DNA of 64,000 nucleotides from Parablautia intestinalis (GCA_003612395.1 RAYQ01000001.1:186001-250000), one strand, 5' to 3'. Shown: positions 8,383-18,737, numbered from the stretch's first letter. Translations and numbers: made by a program. Notes: generated by a model not told the origin, from the letters alone.

Positions 8383-8751
8383 TTACTTTTTCTTGTTAGC
8401 AACGGTACGCTTCGGTCCTTTTCTGGTCCTTGCGTTTGTCTTCGTATTCTGTCCGCGTACAGGAAGTCCCTTCCTGTGGCGGATACCTCTGTAGCATCCG
8501 ATTTCCTGAAGTCTCTTAATGTTCATAGCAATCTCTCTGCGCAGATCACCTTCCACCATATAACCAGCTTCAATTACCTCGCTGATTCTCTTAACTTCAT
8601 CATCTGTCAGCTCTCTGACACGGGTATCCGGATTAACTTTTGCCTGTGCCAGAATCTTATTAGAACTAGTTCTTCCGATTCCGTAAACATAAGTTAAGCC
8701 GATTTCCACACGTTTTTCTCTCGGTAAGTCAACACCTGCAATACGAGCCAT
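8383..8751 (-). CDS. rpsM: 30S ribosomal protein S13
   Basis: A 122-residue protein of the 30S head that contacts the 50S subunit and P-site tRNA. The conserved start '[20 protein letters not shown]', the helix-two-turn-helix region and the basic tail '[17 protein letters not shown]' are all present. It lies between rpmJ and rpsK, as usual in Firmicutes. Confidence 0.97.
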   Translation of the reverse strand: MARIAGVDLPREKRVEIGLTYVYGIGRTSSNKILAQAKVNPDTRVRELTDDEVKRISEVIEAGYMVEGDLRREIAMNIKRLQEIGCYRGIRHRKGLPVRGQNTKTNARTRKGPKRTVANKKK

Positions 8752-8774
8752 TTACGTTTCCTCCATTTTCCTTT

Positions 8775-8900
8775 GCATACGAAATGTATGCTGATACTAA
8801 TTGATTGGGGCCTTCCGGCCCAATCGGATTCTCCGATCTTACGTGACATATTCACTGTGAATTTTTCACGTGCGAAACTTTCACGAACCAAGAAGTAATC
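8775..8900 (-). repeat. cluster of hairpins in the rpmJ-rpsM spacer
   Basis: The 256-base spacer holds GCATAC/GTATGC (8775-8791), GATTGGG.../...CCCAATC (8803-8825, one bulge) and a dyad built on CACGT around 8840-8870. No open frame with a ribosome binding site is present. The structure resembles that of other spacers in this cluster. Confidence 0.5.
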
Positions 8901-9007
8901 ACTAAGGCTCCTTTGTACAATTATAATAATCAGCGCTCCGCTTTAGGCGGTGTGCTGCAGCCGCTTCATAATAATTGGACAAGAACCCTCCTGCTGCCTG
9001 CAGTGGA

Positions 9008-9121
9008 TTATCCTTGTCTTTGTTTGTGCTTCGGATTCTCACAGATTACTCTGATACGTCCTTTTCTCTTGATGATCTTGCACTTTTCGCAAATCGGTTT
9101 TACTGATGATCTAACCTTCAT
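9008..9121 (-). CDS. rpmJ: 50S ribosomal protein L36
   Basis: A 37-residue gene that is easily missed because it is so short. It reads '[19 protein letters not shown]' and ends 'NPKHKQRQG'. The zinc ligands C-x2-C, C and H (Cys11, Cys14, Cys27, His32) are all present, so this is the zinc-binding form. GGAGG precedes the ATG. It lies between infA and rpsM, its normal place. Confidence 0.97.
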   Translation of the reverse strand: MKVRSSVKPICEKCKIIKRKGRIRVICENPKHKQRQG

Positions 9122-9189
9122 GTTAAACCCTCCTTTCAAAAAAGACCGTTTTACATTATAACATGGTATAAATACAAATGCAAGGGAAT

Positions 9190-9408
9190 TTATTTATCCC
9201 GCCAAATAATTCTCCCCTTGCTAAGGTCATAAGGGGACAATTCCAATGTAACCTTATCACCCGGCAGGATACGGATAAAATTCTGTCTGAGCTTACCGCT
9301 AATATGGGCCAGCACCCTGTGGCCATTTTCCAATTCTACCTGAAACATGGTATTAGGAAGCTTTTCCACTACAGTTCCTTCAATTTCAATTACATCAGCT
9401 TTTGACAT
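9190..9408 (-). CDS. infA: translation initiation factor IF-1
   Basis: A 72-residue S1-like OB-fold protein that blocks the A site during initiation. It reads '[20 protein letters not shown]' and contains '[20 protein letters not shown]' and '[11 protein letters not shown]'. GGAGG lies upstream of the ATG. The gene is between the KOW-domain gene and rpmJ. Confidence 0.98.
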   Translation of the reverse strand: MSKADVIEIEGTVVEKLPNTMFQVELENGHRVLAHISGKLRQNFIRILPGDKVTLELSPYDLSKGRIIWRDK

Positions 9409-9457
9409 TCGTTACCTCCTTCATAAAAGCATTTTAAACGTAACTGTTATTTTCTTA

Positions 9458-9748
9458 TCATTCAATCTGTTTGGAAATAAATTCATTCATTCTTATTTTT
9501 ATAGCACGTTTAATTTCTTCATCTGATACAGACGTCTTTTCTTCCAGTTTCTGCAAAAGGACCTCATCGGCGCCTTTCTTTACCAGCTGTATATGCTTCT
9601 TTCTCTTTTTTTTCGGGTTGTCTGTTCTTCTGTTTTTTCCGTCCGCCAGATATACAAACTCCGTATCTTCATCCAGGATCACATACATATGTCCTTTGTC
9701 ATGTCCTGCACGGGATATGGCAAACATTCCTGTCATACTAATAACCAT
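9458..9748 (-). CDS. KOW-domain RNA-binding protein (L14e/L27e-like)
   Basis: This 96-residue protein has the N-terminal KOW-like stretch '[20 protein letters not shown]' and a strongly basic middle ('[16 protein letters not shown]'). Genes of this type sit between map and infA in many Firmicutes and are annotated as KOW or ribosomal L14e/L6e/L27e-related proteins; the exact role is not established. The ATG at 9748 is only three bases from GGAGG, so the ATG four codons downstream may be used instead. Confidence 0.8.
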   Translation of the reverse strand: MVISMTGMFAISRAGHDKGHMYVILDEDTEFVYLADGKNRRTDNPKKKRKKHIQLVKKGADEVLLQKLEEKTSVSDEEIKRAIKIRMNEFISKQIE

Positions 9749-9777
9749 TCCCCTCCCGCCTGCCGGGCAGGCATTTT

Positions 9778-10548
9778 CTAATTCTTTTTCTGTTCCGGAA
9801 GCAAAGTAAGAATTTCCGGTTCTCCTTCTGTAATCAGCACCGTATTTTCATAGTGGGCCGAAAGAGAACCATCCCGGGTGGCTACTGTCCAGTCGTCTTC
9901 AAGCCATACCACTTTATGGCTCCCTATATTAACCATAGGCTCAATTGCAAGTGTCATCCCCGGACAAAGTTTTATTCCTCTGCGCCATTGTCTGAAGTTT
10001 GGTATTGGGGGATCCTCATGCAGACTGGTCCCAATCCCATGGCCTACCAAATCTCTTACCACACCATACCTGTATTTGCCGCAATAGGCGGCTATGGCAT
10101 TGGATATATCATGCAGATAACAGCCTGCTTTAGCGTATCTGATACCTGCAAAAAAGCTTCTCTTTGTGACAGCAATAAGCTTTGCTGCTTCCCCGCTTAT
10201 TTCTCCTACCGGGTATGTCCGCGCCGCATCGGAATGATACCCTTCACAGATAAGCCCTGCATCCAGGCTGACAATGTCACCCTCTTTCAGGATACGTTTT
10301 TTTGAGGGGATGCCATGCACCACCTCATCATTTACGGAAACACAGATAGAAGCAGGATAGCCATTGTAATTTAAAAAATTAGGAATGCATCCATAGCTGC
10401 GAATCAGTTCCTCACCTAACACATTGATGTCCCAGGTGGAAATTCCCGGCTTAATCGCCTTTCCAAGCTCCATATGAACCCGGGCCAAAATTCTGCCGGA
10501 CTTTCGCATAAGCTCAATTTCCCGTTCCGATTTAATCGTTACTGCCAT
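9778..10548 (-). CDS. map: type I methionine aminopeptidase
   Basis: A 256-residue pita-bread metalloprotease that removes the initiator Met from new proteins. The metal ligands of the family are visible: the Asp in '[20 protein letters not shown]' and the second Asp ten residues on, the His in '[17 protein letters not shown]', the Glu in 'TLAIEPMV' and the last Glu in '[11 protein letters not shown]'. It lies 14 bases after adk and is probably co-translated with it. Confidence 0.97.
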   Translation of the reverse strand: MAVTIKSEREIELMRKSGRILARVHMELGKAIKPGISTWDINVLGEELIRSYGCIPNFLNYNGYPASICVSVNDEVVHGIPSKKRILKEGDIVSLDAGLICEGYHSDAARTYPVGEISGEAAKLIAVTKRSFFAGIRYAKAGCYLHDISNAIAAYCGKYRYGVVRDLVGHGIGTSLHEDPPIPNFRQWRRGIKLCPGMTLAIEPMVNIGSHKVVWLEDDWTVATRDGSLSAHYENTVLITEGEPEILTLLPEQKKN

Positions 10549-10562
10549 TTAAAATCCTTCTT

Positions 10563-11204
10563 TCACTGCAGCATAACAGCAATGGCAGCAGATACATCCT
10601 TCATATCCATGGTACCGTCTACCGTCTTTAAAATGCCCTTAGCCTGATAAAATTCAATCAGAGGCTGTGTCTGCCTATGATAGACATCCAGACGATTCTT
10701 AACCGTTTCCGGTCTGTCATCATCCCGAAGGATCAGCTTCTGGCCGCATGTATCACAAATCCCCTCTGTTTTCGGAGGAATATGCTCTATATGATATGTG
10801 GAACCGCAGCTTACGCAGGCACGCCTTCCGCTCATTCTTTTAATAATATCTTCATCCGGCACATCTACATCAATTGCCAGGTCAAGCTTTTCATTCCTCT
10901 TAGCCAGAGCCTCGTCAAGAACCTGAGCCTGAGGAATATTTCTTGGAAAGCCATCCAGTATATAGCCATTTTGGCAGTCGTCCCGGGCCACTCTGTCAAG
11001 AAGGATCTTAACCGTCAGCTCATCTGGTACCAGAAGCCCCTGATCCATATATTTTTTTGCTTCCATCCCCAGCTGCGTTCCATTTTTAATATTTGCTCTG
11101 AAAATATCTCCTGTGGAAATATTGGGAATACCGAATTTTTCTGCAATAATTCTTGCCTGCGTGCCCTTCCCTGCACCAGGTGCACCTAACATAATTATTT
11201 TCAT
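10563..11204 (-). CDS. adk: adenylate kinase
   Basis: The start at 11204 (MKIIMLGAPGAGKGTQA) follows GGAGGA; the frame extends to 11252 but without support. The 213-residue enzyme converts ATP + AMP to two ADP. The P-loop 'GAPGAGKGTQ' is at residues 7-16. The LID carries a four-Cys zinc site (two pairs spaced CxxC: 'CVSCGS' and 'CDTCGQ'), the Gram-positive form. 'DGFPRNIPQA' of the AMP site is intact. It follows secY, as in B. subtilis. Confidence 0.97.
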   Translation of the reverse strand: MKIIMLGAPGAGKGTQARIIAEKFGIPNISTGDIFRANIKNGTQLGMEAKKYMDQGLLVPDELTVKILLDRVARDDCQNGYILDGFPRNIPQAQVLDEALAKRNEKLDLAIDVDVPDEDIIKRMSGRRACVSCGSTYHIEHIPPKTEGICDTCGQKLILRDDDRPETVKNRLDVYHRQTQPLIEFYQAKGILKTVDGTMDMKDVSAAIAVMLQ

Positions 11205-11316
11205 ACATTCTCCTCCGCATACAACAGGCATAGCCTGCGGTACTGCATTCATCAGTCATTCTGCCCCGTTGTCCATAATGCTTGCTGCCTTTAAGCTGCT
11301 TATTTCGCATTATCAA

Positions 11317-11372
11317 ATTAGAGGTAAAAGAAAAGCCGGATAACTTTTTCAGGCTTTCCTTTAACCTCTAAT
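11317..11372 (-). terminator. hairpin/attenuator between secY and adk
   Basis: ATTAGAGGT (11317-11325) pairs with ACCTCTAAT (11364-11372) and an inner GAAAGCC/GGCTTTTC stem continues it. On the minus strand the inner stem is followed by TTCTTTTA, so partial termination after secY is possible while downstream genes remain in the same cluster. Confidence 0.5.
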
Positions 11373-11419
11373 ATATATTCATTACATGAATTATTCATGC
11401 AATGACATCTTAGTACCAT

Positions 11420-12733
11420 TTAATCATTCAAAAAACCTTTATAATTACGTACCAGCATCTGAGACTCAATTTGCTTCATCGTCTCTAATACTACGCTGAC
11501 AATAATGATAAGGCTGGTTCCTCCAAAGGATACCTGTGCACCAAATATTCCACTGAATACAAAGGGTATCACGCACACAATGGTTAATCCCACTGCCCCG
11601 ATAAAAATGATATAATTCAGGATTTTTGTCAGATACTCACTGGTTGGTTTTCCCGGTCTTATACCAGGAATAAAGCCTCCCTGCTTTTTCATGTTCTCTG
11701 CAATCTCAATGGGATTAAAGGTGATGGATGTATAAAAATATGCAAAGAAAATAACCAGCACCACATACACCAAAAGTCCGATAGTATAAACAGGTTCATT
11801 CGGATTACACCAGTTTGATGAACTTAATCCTTTCAGAATATGTCCCCAAACGCCGCTTCCGCTATATCCAAAAAAGCTGCAGAGAATAACCGGCAGCTGC
11901 ATCAGCGAGGATGCAAAAATAATCGGAATAACACCGGCCGTATTGATTTTTAAGGGGATAGAGGACATTTGTCCGCCCACCATCTTTCTCCCCTGAACCT
12001 TTTTTGCATACTGAACAGGAATTTTACGGACACCGTCATTTAAAATAATAACCAGAACAACCATTGCAAGGATAACAGCTAAAATCACAATTGCTGCCAC
12101 CGCGCCAACGGCGATTGCCTTACCGCGCACGAACCGGTCAAATAATCCGGCAATATCCTGGGGAATTCTGGAAATAATGTTGATAATAAGCACAATGGAA
12201 ATACCATTTCCAACGCCTTTTTCCGTAATCCGTTCACCAATCCACATGAGAAAAGCACTTCCTGCGGTAAGCGCTGCAATAACAGTCAACTTGTTAAAGA
12301 GGTTATTTACCTCCAGCAATCCGCCGCCGCCAAAGTAAAAAGCCATGGCTGTAGATTCAATCAATGCAAGTCCGACTGTAACATAACGGGTAATGGAAGC
12401 AATCTTTTTTCTGCCGTCCTCCCCTTCCTTCTGCATCTCCTCCAGCTTTGGAATTGCTATCGTGAGAAGCTGCATAATAATGGAAGATGTGATATAAGGC
12501 GTAATGTTCAGTGCCAAAATAGACATATTTAAAAAAGAACCGCCTGTAAAGGCATCAAAAAAATTGAACGCATCCCCTGTCTGCTGGGCAAACCATCTGG
12601 AAAAATAATGCCTGTCTACCCCGGGCACAGGAAGCTGTGATCCTAAACGGATCACAACAAGCATGCCGAAAGTAAACAATAATTTATTTCTTATTTCTTT
12701 GATCTTAAACGCATTTTTTAAGGTTGTAAACAT
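11420..12733 (-). CDS. secY: preprotein translocase subunit SecY
   Basis: A 437-residue, ten-helix channel of the Sec translocon. It opens '[20 protein letters not shown]' and shows 'NFFDAFTGGSFLNMSILALN' (plug region), 'GERITEKGVGNGISIV' and the cytoplasmic loop 'GFIPGIRPGKPTSEYL'. Its ATG overlaps the rplO stop by one base (TAATG), so translation is coupled. Expression with ribosomal genes is the norm. Confidence 0.98.
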   Translation of the reverse strand: MFTTLKNAFKIKEIRNKLLFTFGMLVVIRLGSQLPVPGVDRHYFSRWFAQQTGDAFNFFDAFTGGSFLNMSILALNITPYITSSIIMQLLTIAIPKLEEMQKEGEDGRKKIASITRYVTVGLALIESTAMAFYFGGGGLLEVNNLFNKLTVIAALTAGSAFLMWIGERITEKGVGNGISIVLIINIISRIPQDIAGLFDRFVRGKAIAVGAVAAIVILAVILAMVVLVIILNDGVRKIPVQYAKKVQGRKMVGGQMSSIPLKINTAGVIPIIFASSLMQLPVILCSFFGYSGSGVWGHILKGLSSSNWCNPNEPVYTIGLLVYVVLVIFFAYFYTSITFNPIEIAENMKKQGGFIPGIRPGKPTSEYLTKILNYIIFIGAVGLTIVCVIPFVFSGIFGAQVSFGGTSLIIIVSVVLETMKQIESQMLVRNYKGFLND

Positions 12734-13182
12734 TACATCACCTCTGCAGTTCCACCAATAGCTTCAATTTTTTCTTTTGCGGATGCACTGAAAGCATTTG
12801 CCTTTACTGTAAGCTTTTTGGTAATTTCACCATTTCCAAGGATCTTAACGCCATCTTTCGGATTCTTCACAATACCGGATTCTATTAATGCATTCACATC
12901 CACCACAGCGCCTTCCTCAAATTTCTCATCCAGCACTCCCAAATTAATCGCTACGATTTCCTTTGAGTTCGGGCAGGTAAAGCCCCTCTTAGGAATTCTT
13001 CTGTATAAAGGCATCTGTCCACCTTCAAACCCCGGCCTTGGTGCGCCTGAACGAGCCTTCTGGCCCTTATGTCCCTTACCGGCAGTTTTACCATTTCCTG
13101 AACCGTGTCCACGCCCTCTTCTAAAATTATCACTGTGCTTAGAACCTTTAGCAGGCCTTAAATTTGATAATTCTAAACTCAT
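12733..13182 (-). CDS. rplO: 50S ribosomal protein L15
   Basis: The ATG at 13182 ([14 protein letters not shown]) has AAGGAGG eight bases upstream; a GTG three codons earlier lies within that region. The 149-residue product is a late 50S assembly protein. The Gly/Arg-rich N-terminal extension '[19 protein letters not shown]' and the globular domain with '[18 protein letters not shown]' are both present. Confidence 0.97.
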   Translation of the reverse strand: MSLELSNLRPAKGSKHSDNFRRGRGHGSGNGKTAGKGHKGQKARSGAPRPGFEGGQMPLYRRIPKRGFTCPNSKEIVAINLGVLDEKFEEGAVVDVNALIESGIVKNPKDGVKILGNGEITKKLTVKANAFSASAKEKIEAIGGTAEVM

Positions 13183-13205
13183 CTGTGACACCTCCTTATC
13201 TGAAA

Positions 13206-13394
13206 TTAAACTTCTTCAACTTTAATTAAATGTCTGATCTGCTGAATCTGTCCTCTTGTAGCTGCATTATCCGGCAGCACAATTGACTTATTCAGCTTTC
13301 TAAGTCCCATAGATGTAACAGTAGCTCTGTGCTTGGGAACTGCTCCGATAGGAGATTTCACTAAAGTAATCTTTAACATTTTCTGTTCTGCCAT
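13206..13394 (-). CDS. rpmD: 50S ribosomal protein L30
   Basis: The start at 13394 ([17 protein letters not shown]) is preceded by AGGAGG; a longer frame to 13439 overlaps rpsE. The product is 62 residues with the L30 core '[20 protein letters not shown]' and '[15 protein letters not shown]'. It lies between rpsE and rplO. Confidence 0.96.
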   Translation of the reverse strand: MAEQKMLKITLVKSPIGAVPKHRATVTSMGLRKLNKSIVLPDNAATRGQIQQIRHLIKVEEV

Positions 13395-13407
13395 TTTCCG
13401 TTCCCTC

Positions 13408-13917
13408 CTATGCCATAACTTCTTCCACAGATTTTCCACGTTTTCTGGCTACTTCCTCAGGTGTCTTAAGCGCCTTTAAGCCCTCGATAGTTGCAAGCAC
13501 AACGTTCTGTTTGTTGTTAGAACCAAGTGACTTGGTACGGATATTTTTAATACCGGCAAGCTCGCAGACTACACGTGCAGGACCTCCGGCGATGATACCT
13601 GTACCTTCCGGAGCCCTCTTTAAGAGAACGGAAGCAGATCCAAATTTTCCTGTAAAATCATGTGTAATACTCTTTTTGTCATCTATTGCAACGGAAACCA
13701 AATGTTTGATGGCATCCTCTTTACCCTTACGGATTGCTTCAGGGATTTCTGTTGCTTTACCAAGGCCGGCGCCTACATGGCCATTCATGTCCCCAACTAC
13801 TACAAGCGCTGTAAAACGCATGTTACGGCCGCCCTTAACAACTTTGGTTACACGCTTGATGGAAACTACTTTTTCTGTTAATTCCATGCCGCTGACATCG
13901 ATGATTGTACGTCTCAT
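13408..13917 (-). CDS. rpsE: 30S ribosomal protein S5
   Basis: A 169-residue protein that shapes the mRNA entry channel and decoding fidelity. The N-terminal dsRBD-like part has '[18 protein letters not shown]' and '[20 protein letters not shown]'; the C-terminal part has 'PAPEGTG'-type sequence '[20 protein letters not shown]' and '[13 protein letters not shown]'. The ATG at 13917 is backed by GGGAG nine bases upstream. Confidence 0.97.
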   Translation of the reverse strand: MRRTIIDVSGMELTEKVVSIKRVTKVVKGGRNMRFTALVVVGDMNGHVGAGLGKATEIPEAIRKGKEDAIKHLVSVAIDDKKSITHDFTGKFGSASVLLKRAPEGTGIIAGGPARVVCELAGIKNIRTKSLGSNNKQNVVLATIEGLKALKTPEEVARKRGKSVEEVMA

Positions 13918-13934
13918 GTTAAGCTTCTCCCTTC

Positions 13935-14303
13935 CTAGAATTTCAAGCCAGTTTCTCTGGCTGCATCAGCTAATGCTGCGACCTTACCATGGTATAAATA
14001 ACCGCCCCTGTCAAAAACTACGGTATCAATACCTTTTTCAAGTGCTCTTCCAGCAATAACTTTTCCCAAATATGCTGCTGCATCAACGTTATTGGTTTTT
14101 TCCAGTTCACCTTTTACTTCCTTTTCAACAGTAGAAGCTGCAACTAAAGTATTTCCAACTGTGTCATCAATAATTTGAGCATACATATGATTATTGCTTC
14201 TAAATACAGCAAGACGGGGTCTTTCGGCTGTACCGCTGATGTGGTTACGCACTTTCTTGTGCTTTTTCTCACGAACTTCTTGTCTTGACTTCTTACTAAC
14301 CAT
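13935..14303 (-). CDS. rplR: 50S ribosomal protein L18
   Basis: The ATG at 14303 ([17 protein letters not shown]) follows AGGAGG; the frame extends to 14378 through the upstream spacer without support. The 122-residue product carries 5S rRNA into the 50S subunit. '[20 protein letters not shown]' and '[18 protein letters not shown]' are the family marks. Confidence 0.97.
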   Translation of the reverse strand: MVSKKSRQEVREKKHKKVRNHISGTAERPRLAVFRSNNHMYAQIIDDTVGNTLVAASTVEKEVKGELEKTNNVDAAAYLGKVIAGRALEKGIDTVVFDRGGYLYHGKVAALADAARETGLKF

Positions 14304-14319
14304 TTTTACACCTCCTGCA

Positions 14320-14381
14320 TATCGCAAGCTTTGCTTGCGATACTGCCACCAATAATATAGTTTGAAAGGAACTTTCAAACT
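14320..14381 (-). repeat. two perfect hairpins in the rplF-rplR spacer
   Basis: TATCGCAAGC (14320-14329) with GCTTGCGATA (14333-14342) and AGTTTGAAAG (14359-14368) with CTTTCAAACT (14372-14381) are two 10-bp perfect stems with three-base loops, placed just before the rplR ribosome binding site on the minus strand. No T-run follows, so they look like processing or stability structures rather than terminators. Confidence 0.65.
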
Positions 14382-14395
14382 TACACTCTCCTTAT

Positions 14396-14938
14396 CTATT
14401 TCTTACCAGTCTTACCAACTTTACGTCTGATCACTTCATTCGCATACTTGATACCCTTGCCCTTATACGGTTCAGGTCTTCTCTTATCTCTGATCTCAGC
14501 TGCAAACTGGCCAACTTTTTCTTTATCAATTCCCTTAACAATGATGACATTCTGTCCTTCAAGCACTGTCTCAATGCCCTCCGGATCAATCATTTCAACC
14601 GGGTGGGAATATCCCAAAGATAAGGTTAATTTATTACCGGATTTTGCTGCCCTGTAACCAACACCGTTAACCTCAAGTTTCTTTGTAAAGCCTTCTGTAA
14701 CACCCACAACCATGTTGTGAATCAGTGTCCTTGTAAGGCCGTGAAGGGATTTCATTTTCTTCAAATCATTGGGCCTTGAAACAGTAACTTCCGCTCCTTC
14801 AACCTTGATTTCCATTTCCTCAGGGAGCACTCTCTCCAGTGTTCCTTTAGGACCCTTTACCGTCACTTTGTTATTTTCTGCAACCTCCACAGTAACGCCT
14901 GCCGGGATTGCGATTGGCATTCTTCCTATACGTGACAT
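14396..14938 (-). CDS. rplF: 50S ribosomal protein L6
   Basis: A 180-residue protein near the factor-binding site of the 50S subunit. The first repeat begins '[19 protein letters not shown]' and the second contains '[20 protein letters not shown]'; the C-terminal signature '[19 protein letters not shown]' is intact. GGAGG lies before the ATG. Confidence 0.97.
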   Translation of the reverse strand: MSRIGRMPIAIPAGVTVEVAENNKVTVKGPKGTLERVLPEEMEIKVEGAEVTVSRPNDLKKMKSLHGLTRTLIHNMVVGVTEGFTKKLEVNGVGYRAAKSGNKLTLSLGYSHPVEMIDPEGIETVLEGQNVIIVKGIDKEKVGQFAAEIRDKRRPEPYKGKGIKYANEVIRRKVGKTGKK

Positions 14939-14996
14939 GCCCGTACCTCCTATTCTGGTTTACATTTCTTAGAAAATCTTTTCGTCATATTCAATC

Positions 14997-15398
14997 TTAC
15001 CAAACGTAAGCTAAAACCTCTCCGCCTACCTGCAACTCTCTTGCCTTTTTATCAGTAATAACACCCTGATTGGTGGAAATGATTGCAATTCCCAATCCGC
15101 CAAGAACTCTCGGAAGCTCCTCTTTACCGGCATAAATACGAAGGCCCGGCTTGGAAATTCTCTTTAATCCGCTGATAACCCTGTCGTTTCTGTCCACACC
15201 ATACTTTAAGGTGATGCGGATTGTCTTAAAACTGCCTTCATCAATCAAGTCATATTTCTTAATGTAGCCTTCTTCCAGAAGAATATCAGCAATAGCCAGC
15301 TTCATTTTGGAAGAGGGAATATCTACCGTATCATGTTTTGCAGTATTAGCGTTACGGATTCTTGTAAGCATATCTGCAATAGGATCACTCATTGTCAT
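14997..15398 (-). CDS. rpsH: 30S ribosomal protein S8
   Basis: A 133-residue primary 16S rRNA binder. It opens '[18 protein letters not shown]' with GGAGG seven bases before the ATG, and ends with the family signature '[20 protein letters not shown]' and 'GGEVLAYVW'. In many bacteria S8 represses the spc operon; no matching leader structure was identified here. Confidence 0.97.
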   Translation of the reverse strand: MTMSDPIADMLTRIRNANTAKHDTVDIPSSKMKLAIADILLEEGYIKKYDLIDEGSFKTIRITLKYGVDRNDRVISGLKRISKPGLRIYAGKEELPRVLGGLGIAIISTNQGVITDKKARELQVGGEVLAYVW

Positions 15399-15478
15399 TT
15401 TACTTCCTCCTAATATAAATTCAATGCAATATCCTTTATCACTGTCCTTTAAATCAGCTTATTTCAAAGTTCGTCCTG

Positions 15479-15628
15479 CAAACAATTTCCTGTTTGAAAA
15501 CGGAATTCTGTTTTTCCTTTTATCATAAATTCCCTGCGTGAGAAAATCTGCTTTTCTTCCTTCCTGCATAAACCAGTTATGCGGGAAAATTTGCGTAGCA
15601 AAATTCTTATAGGTTCGCTTTGCGAACC
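15479..15628 (-). repeat. hairpins in the rpsN-rpsH spacer
   Basis: The 234-base spacer between rpsN and rpsH holds CAAACA/TGTTTG (about 15479-15496), AATTTTGCTACGCAAATTTT read on the minus strand (about 15587-15607) and GGTTCGC/GCGAACC (15612-15628). No gene with a ribosome binding site is seen. Confidence 0.5.
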
Positions 15629-15632
15629 GTTG

Positions 15633-15818
15633 TTACCAACTGGCTTTCTTTACGCCGGGAATCTGGCCCTTGTAAGCTAATTCGCGGAAGCAAATCCTGC
15701 AGATTCCGTATTTTCTAAGGACTGCATGGGGACGTCCACAAATCTTGCAGCGGGTATATGCCCTTGTAGAGAATTTCGGTTTACGCTGCTGCTTAATCTT
15801 CATTGATGTTTTAGCCAT
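15633..15818 (-). CDS. rpsN: 30S ribosomal protein S14 type Z
   Basis: A 61-residue zinc-form S14 with the two CxxC pairs '[20 protein letters not shown]' and the end 'IPGVKKASW'. The S14 type Z gene normally sits in the spc cluster between rplE and rpsH, as here. The protein completes the 30S head. Confidence 0.97.
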   Translation of the reverse strand: MAKTSMKIKQQRKPKFSTRAYTRCKICGRPHAVLRKYGICRICFRELAYKGQIPGVKKASW

Positions 15819-15833
15819 GAATTTACCTCCTCC

Positions 15834-16373
15834 TTACTTCGCAAATGGCATATTAAACAATCTTAATAATTCACGTGCTTCTTCATCGGTCTTTGCTGTT
15901 GTAACAAAGATAACATCCATACCTCTAACCTTATCCACCTTATCGTACTCAATTTCAGGGAAGATAAGCTGCTCCCTGATACCCAGTGAATAATTTCCCC
16001 TTCCGTCAAAAGCGTTAGGATTCACACCTCTGAAGTCACGCACACGGGGCAGTGCCAGGTTGATCAGACGATCCAGGAAATCATACATCTTTTCCCCACG
16101 CAGAGTAACCTTACAACCGATTGGCATACCCTCTCTGATCTTGAAGTTAGCGATAGATTTCTTTGCCTTGGTAAGGATAGGCTTCTGGCCCGTGATAATC
16201 TCAAGATCTCTGGCTGCAGATTCCAAAATCTTTGCATTCTCTTTCGCTTCGCCAACGCCCATGTTTACGACAATCTTGTCAAGCTTCGGCACTTCCATAA
16301 TGTTTTTATATCCGAACTTTTTGATCATAGCATCTACGATCTCGTCACTATAAATAGTTTTAAGTCTGCTCAC
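15834..16373 (-). CDS. rplE: 50S ribosomal protein L5
   Basis: A 179-residue protein that binds 5S rRNA and touches P-site tRNA. Marks include '[20 protein letters not shown]', '[20 protein letters not shown]'-type sequence and '[20 protein letters not shown]'. It follows rplX after 24 bases. Confidence 0.97.
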   Translation of the reverse strand: MSRLKTIYSDEIVDAMIKKFGYKNIMEVPKLDKIVVNMGVGEAKENAKILESAARDLEIITGQKPILTKAKKSIANFKIREGMPIGCKVTLRGEKMYDFLDRLINLALPRVRDFRGVNPNAFDGRGNYSLGIREQLIFPEIEYDKVDKVRGMDVIFVTTAKTDEEARELLRLFNMPFAK

Positions 16374-16397
16374 GCTTACAGTTCTCCTTTCCCAGAA

Positions 16398-16709
16398 TTA
16401 ATCAATCGCTTCACCTGTTGACTTTGCAAAACGTACTTTTTTGCCATTTTCAACCTTAAACCCAACTCTTGTGGGACGGCCCTTGTGAACATACATTACG
16501 TTTGAGATATCAATGGGAGCTTCCTTTTGAATAATTCCGCCATTCTGGTTCGCTGCCGAAGGCTTCGTGTGCTTGGTAACCATACCCACGCCCTCTACGA
16601 TAACCTTATGCTTTTTGGCGTCAACGGAAATTACTTTTCCCTCTGTTCCTTTATCTTTACCGGCCATTACCTTAACGGTATCACCCTTTTTAATCTTTAA
16701 AGTTGCCAT
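16398..16709 (-). CDS. rplX: 50S ribosomal protein L24
   Basis: A 103-residue KOW protein that starts 50S assembly. It opens 'MATLKIKKGDTVKVMAGKDK' and contains 'GKVISVDAKKHKVIVEGVGM' and 'APIDISNVMYV'. It lies 12 bases after rplN. Confidence 0.97.
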   Translation of the reverse strand: MATLKIKKGDTVKVMAGKDKGTEGKVISVDAKKHKVIVEGVGMVTKHTKPSAANQNGGIIQKEAPIDISNVMYVHKGRPTRVGFKVENGKKVRFAKSTGEAID

Positions 16710-16721
16710 GCTGCATACCTC

Positions 16722-17090
16722 CTATAATACTTCCGGAGCCAGGGAAACAATCTTCATAAACTGTTTCTCACGAAGCTCTCTTGCTACAGGCCCAAAAATA
16801 CGTGTTCCCCTGGGAGTCTTATCATCTTTAATGATAACAGCAGCATTTTCATCAAATCTGATATAAGAACCGTCTTTACGGCGTGCACCCTTTACAGTGC
16901 GGACGATCACAGCCTTTACAACATCACCCTTCTTTACAACGCCCCCTGGTGTTGCATCTTTAACCGTAGCAACAATTATATCACCGATATTTCCATATCT
17001 TCTTGTGGATCCACCCATAACTCTGATGCAAAGGATTTCTTTTGCACCTGTATTGTCAGCGACTTTCAGTCTGCTTTCCTGTTGAATCAT
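16722..17090 (-). CDS. rplN: 50S ribosomal protein L14
   Basis: The ATG at 17090 ([18 protein letters not shown]) has AAGGAG upstream; seven further in-frame codons upstream are not needed. The 122-residue product forms inter-subunit bridges. '[20 protein letters not shown]' and '[20 protein letters not shown]' are conserved. Confidence 0.97.
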   Translation of the reverse strand: MIQQESRLKVADNTGAKEILCIRVMGGSTRRYGNIGDIIVATVKDATPGGVVKKGDVVKAVIVRTVKGARRKDGSYIRFDENAAVIIKDDKTPRGTRIFGPVARELREKQFMKIVSLAPEVL

Positions 17091-17114
17091 GCTATTTCTC
17101 CTTCCAACCAAACA

Positions 17115-17372
17115 TCATTTAGCTTTTTCTACAATTTCCACAAGTCTCCACCTTTTATCCTTTGACAAAGGTCTTGTTTCCATTACTTTAACGGTATCGC
17201 CAATTTGGCATTCATTATTTTCGTCATGCGCTTTCAGCTTATAGGTGTTTTTAACGACCTTTTTATAAAGCGGATGTTTTACATGCTCTTCAATTGCAAC
17301 AACAATTGTTTTATTCATTTTATCGCTAACCACTTTACCGGTACGTGTCTTTCTTAAATTTCTTTCTACCAC
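17115..17372 (-). CDS. rpsQ: 30S ribosomal protein S17
   Basis: An 85-residue OB-fold protein that binds 16S rRNA early. It reads '[20 protein letters not shown]' and ends '[20 protein letters not shown]'. It lies between rpmC and rplN. Confidence 0.97.
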   Translation of the reverse strand: MVERNLRKTRTGKVVSDKMNKTIVVAIEEHVKHPLYKKVVKNTYKLKAHDENNECQIGDTVKVMETRPLSKDKRWRLVEIVEKAK

Positions 17373-17438
17373 GACTTTTCGTCTCCTTTCTTTGACATTC
17401 CTGCAACATTGATATTATCCCGGTTCATCCGGCACGCC

Positions 17439-17645
17439 TTATGCCTCTTTCTTCTTCTGGGTAATAACTGTCTGAATTCTTGCAATATTTCTTCTTACTT
17501 CTTTAATTCTTGCTGTATTGTCCAGCTGGTTTGTTGCATTCTGGAATCTCAAATTGAAAAGCTCTTTTTTAGCAGCCACCAACTCCTCGCTTAAGGCTGC
17601 AGCTGATTTTGCCTGTAATTCTTCTACATACTTGTTAGTCTTCAT
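17439..17645 (-). CDS. rpmC: 50S ribosomal protein L29
   Basis: A 68-residue helical hairpin protein at the tunnel exit. It reads '[20 protein letters not shown]' with '[20 protein letters not shown]'. Its start lies 11 bases inside the end of rplP, so translation is probably coupled. Confidence 0.97.
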   Translation of the reverse strand: MKTNKYVEELQAKSAAALSEELVAAKKELFNLRFQNATNQLDNTARIKEVRRNIARIQTVITQKKKEA

Positions 17646-18072
17646 TCAATGCACCACCTTCCAAGTCTGCCTTAGAAACAATCTTACATTTGCAAGGGAG
17701 CTTATAAGTTGCAAGGCGCAACGCTTCTCTTGCGATTTCCTCGGTAACTCCTGCAATTTCAAACATAACGCGGCCGGGCTTAACAACTGCTACCCAGTAT
17801 TCCAGGGTACCTTTACCGGAACCCATACGTGTTTCTGCGGGTTTTGCTGTTACTGGTTTGTCAGGGAAAATCTTAATCCAGACCTTACCACCACGCTTGA
17901 TATAACGGGTCATGGCGATACGGGCAGCTTCAATCTGGTTTGATTTAATCCAGCATGGCTCTAATGCAACAATACCGTATTCACCGTAAGTGATTGTGTT
18001 GCCGCGGGTTGCTTTGCCTCTCATGCTGCCACGGAACTGTTTACGACGTTTAACTCTTTTTGGCATTAACAT
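17635..18072 (-). CDS. rplP: 50S ribosomal protein L16
   Basis: A 145-residue protein that helps place A-site tRNA. The start '[20 protein letters not shown]' is backed by GGGAG nine bases before the ATG at 18072, which overlaps the rpsC stop (TAATG). '[20 protein letters not shown]' and '[20 protein letters not shown]' are intact. Confidence 0.97.
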   Translation of the reverse strand: MLMPKRVKRRKQFRGSMRGKATRGNTITYGEYGIVALEPCWIKSNQIEAARIAMTRYIKRGGKVWIKIFPDKPVTAKPAETRMGSGKGTLEYWVAVVKPGRVMFEIAGVTEEIAREALRLATYKLPCKCKIVSKADLEGGALNED

Positions 18073-18737
18073 TATTTATCGCTCCCTTCCTGCTTTTCTT
18101 CATTCTTCTTGGTAGGAAGTACCTCACCCTTGTAAATCCATACCTTAACCCCTACTTTACCGTAGGTGGTATCAGCTTCTGCAAAACCATAATCAATATC
18201 AGCACGCAGTGTCTGAAGAGGAATCGTACCTTCGCTGTAGAACTCTGTACGAGCCATATCTGCACCGCCAAGCCGTCCGGATACGGAAGTCTTGATACCC
18301 TGTGCACCGGCCTTCATGGATCTTCCCATGCAGGACTTCATTGCACGTCTGAAAGAAATACGATTCTCTAACTGCTGCGCAATATTTTCAGCTACCAGCT
18401 GCGCATCCTTGTCAGGTCTCTTGATCTCTTTGATATCCACCAGTACTCTTTTTCCGGTCATTTTGCAAAGTTCTTTTTTGGTTACCTCAATTTCAGCGCC
18501 GCCCTTGCCGATTACCACACCGGGCTTTGCCGTATAAATAACTACCTTTACTCTGTCAGAAGCTCTCTCAATTTCGATTTTGGAAACTCCGGCACTGTAT
18601 AATTTCTTTTTAAGGAATTTTCTGATATCGTAATCTTCTACCAGGAAATCAGAAAAATCTGCTTCTGCATACCACTTAGAATCCCAATCCTTAATAATAC
18701 CGACTCTGAGGCCGTGAGGATTAACTTTCTGTCCCAT
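18072..18737 (-). CDS. rpsC: 30S ribosomal protein S3
   Basis: A 221-residue protein of the mRNA entry pore. The KH domain is in the N-terminal half ('[19 protein letters not shown]'), and the C-terminal half has '[18 protein letters not shown]' and '[20 protein letters not shown]'. It is followed by rplP with a one-base overlap. Confidence 0.97.
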   Translation of the reverse strand: MGQKVNPHGLRVGIIKDWDSKWYAEADFSDFLVEDYDIRKFLKKKLYSAGVSKIEIERASDRVKVVIYTAKPGVVIGKGGAEIEVTKKELCKMTGKRVLVDIKEIKRPDKDAQLVAENIAQQLENRISFRRAMKSCMGRSMKAGAQGIKTSVSGRLGGADMARTEFYSEGTIPLQTLRADIDYGFAEADTTYGKVGVKVWIYKGEVLPTKKNEEKQEGSDK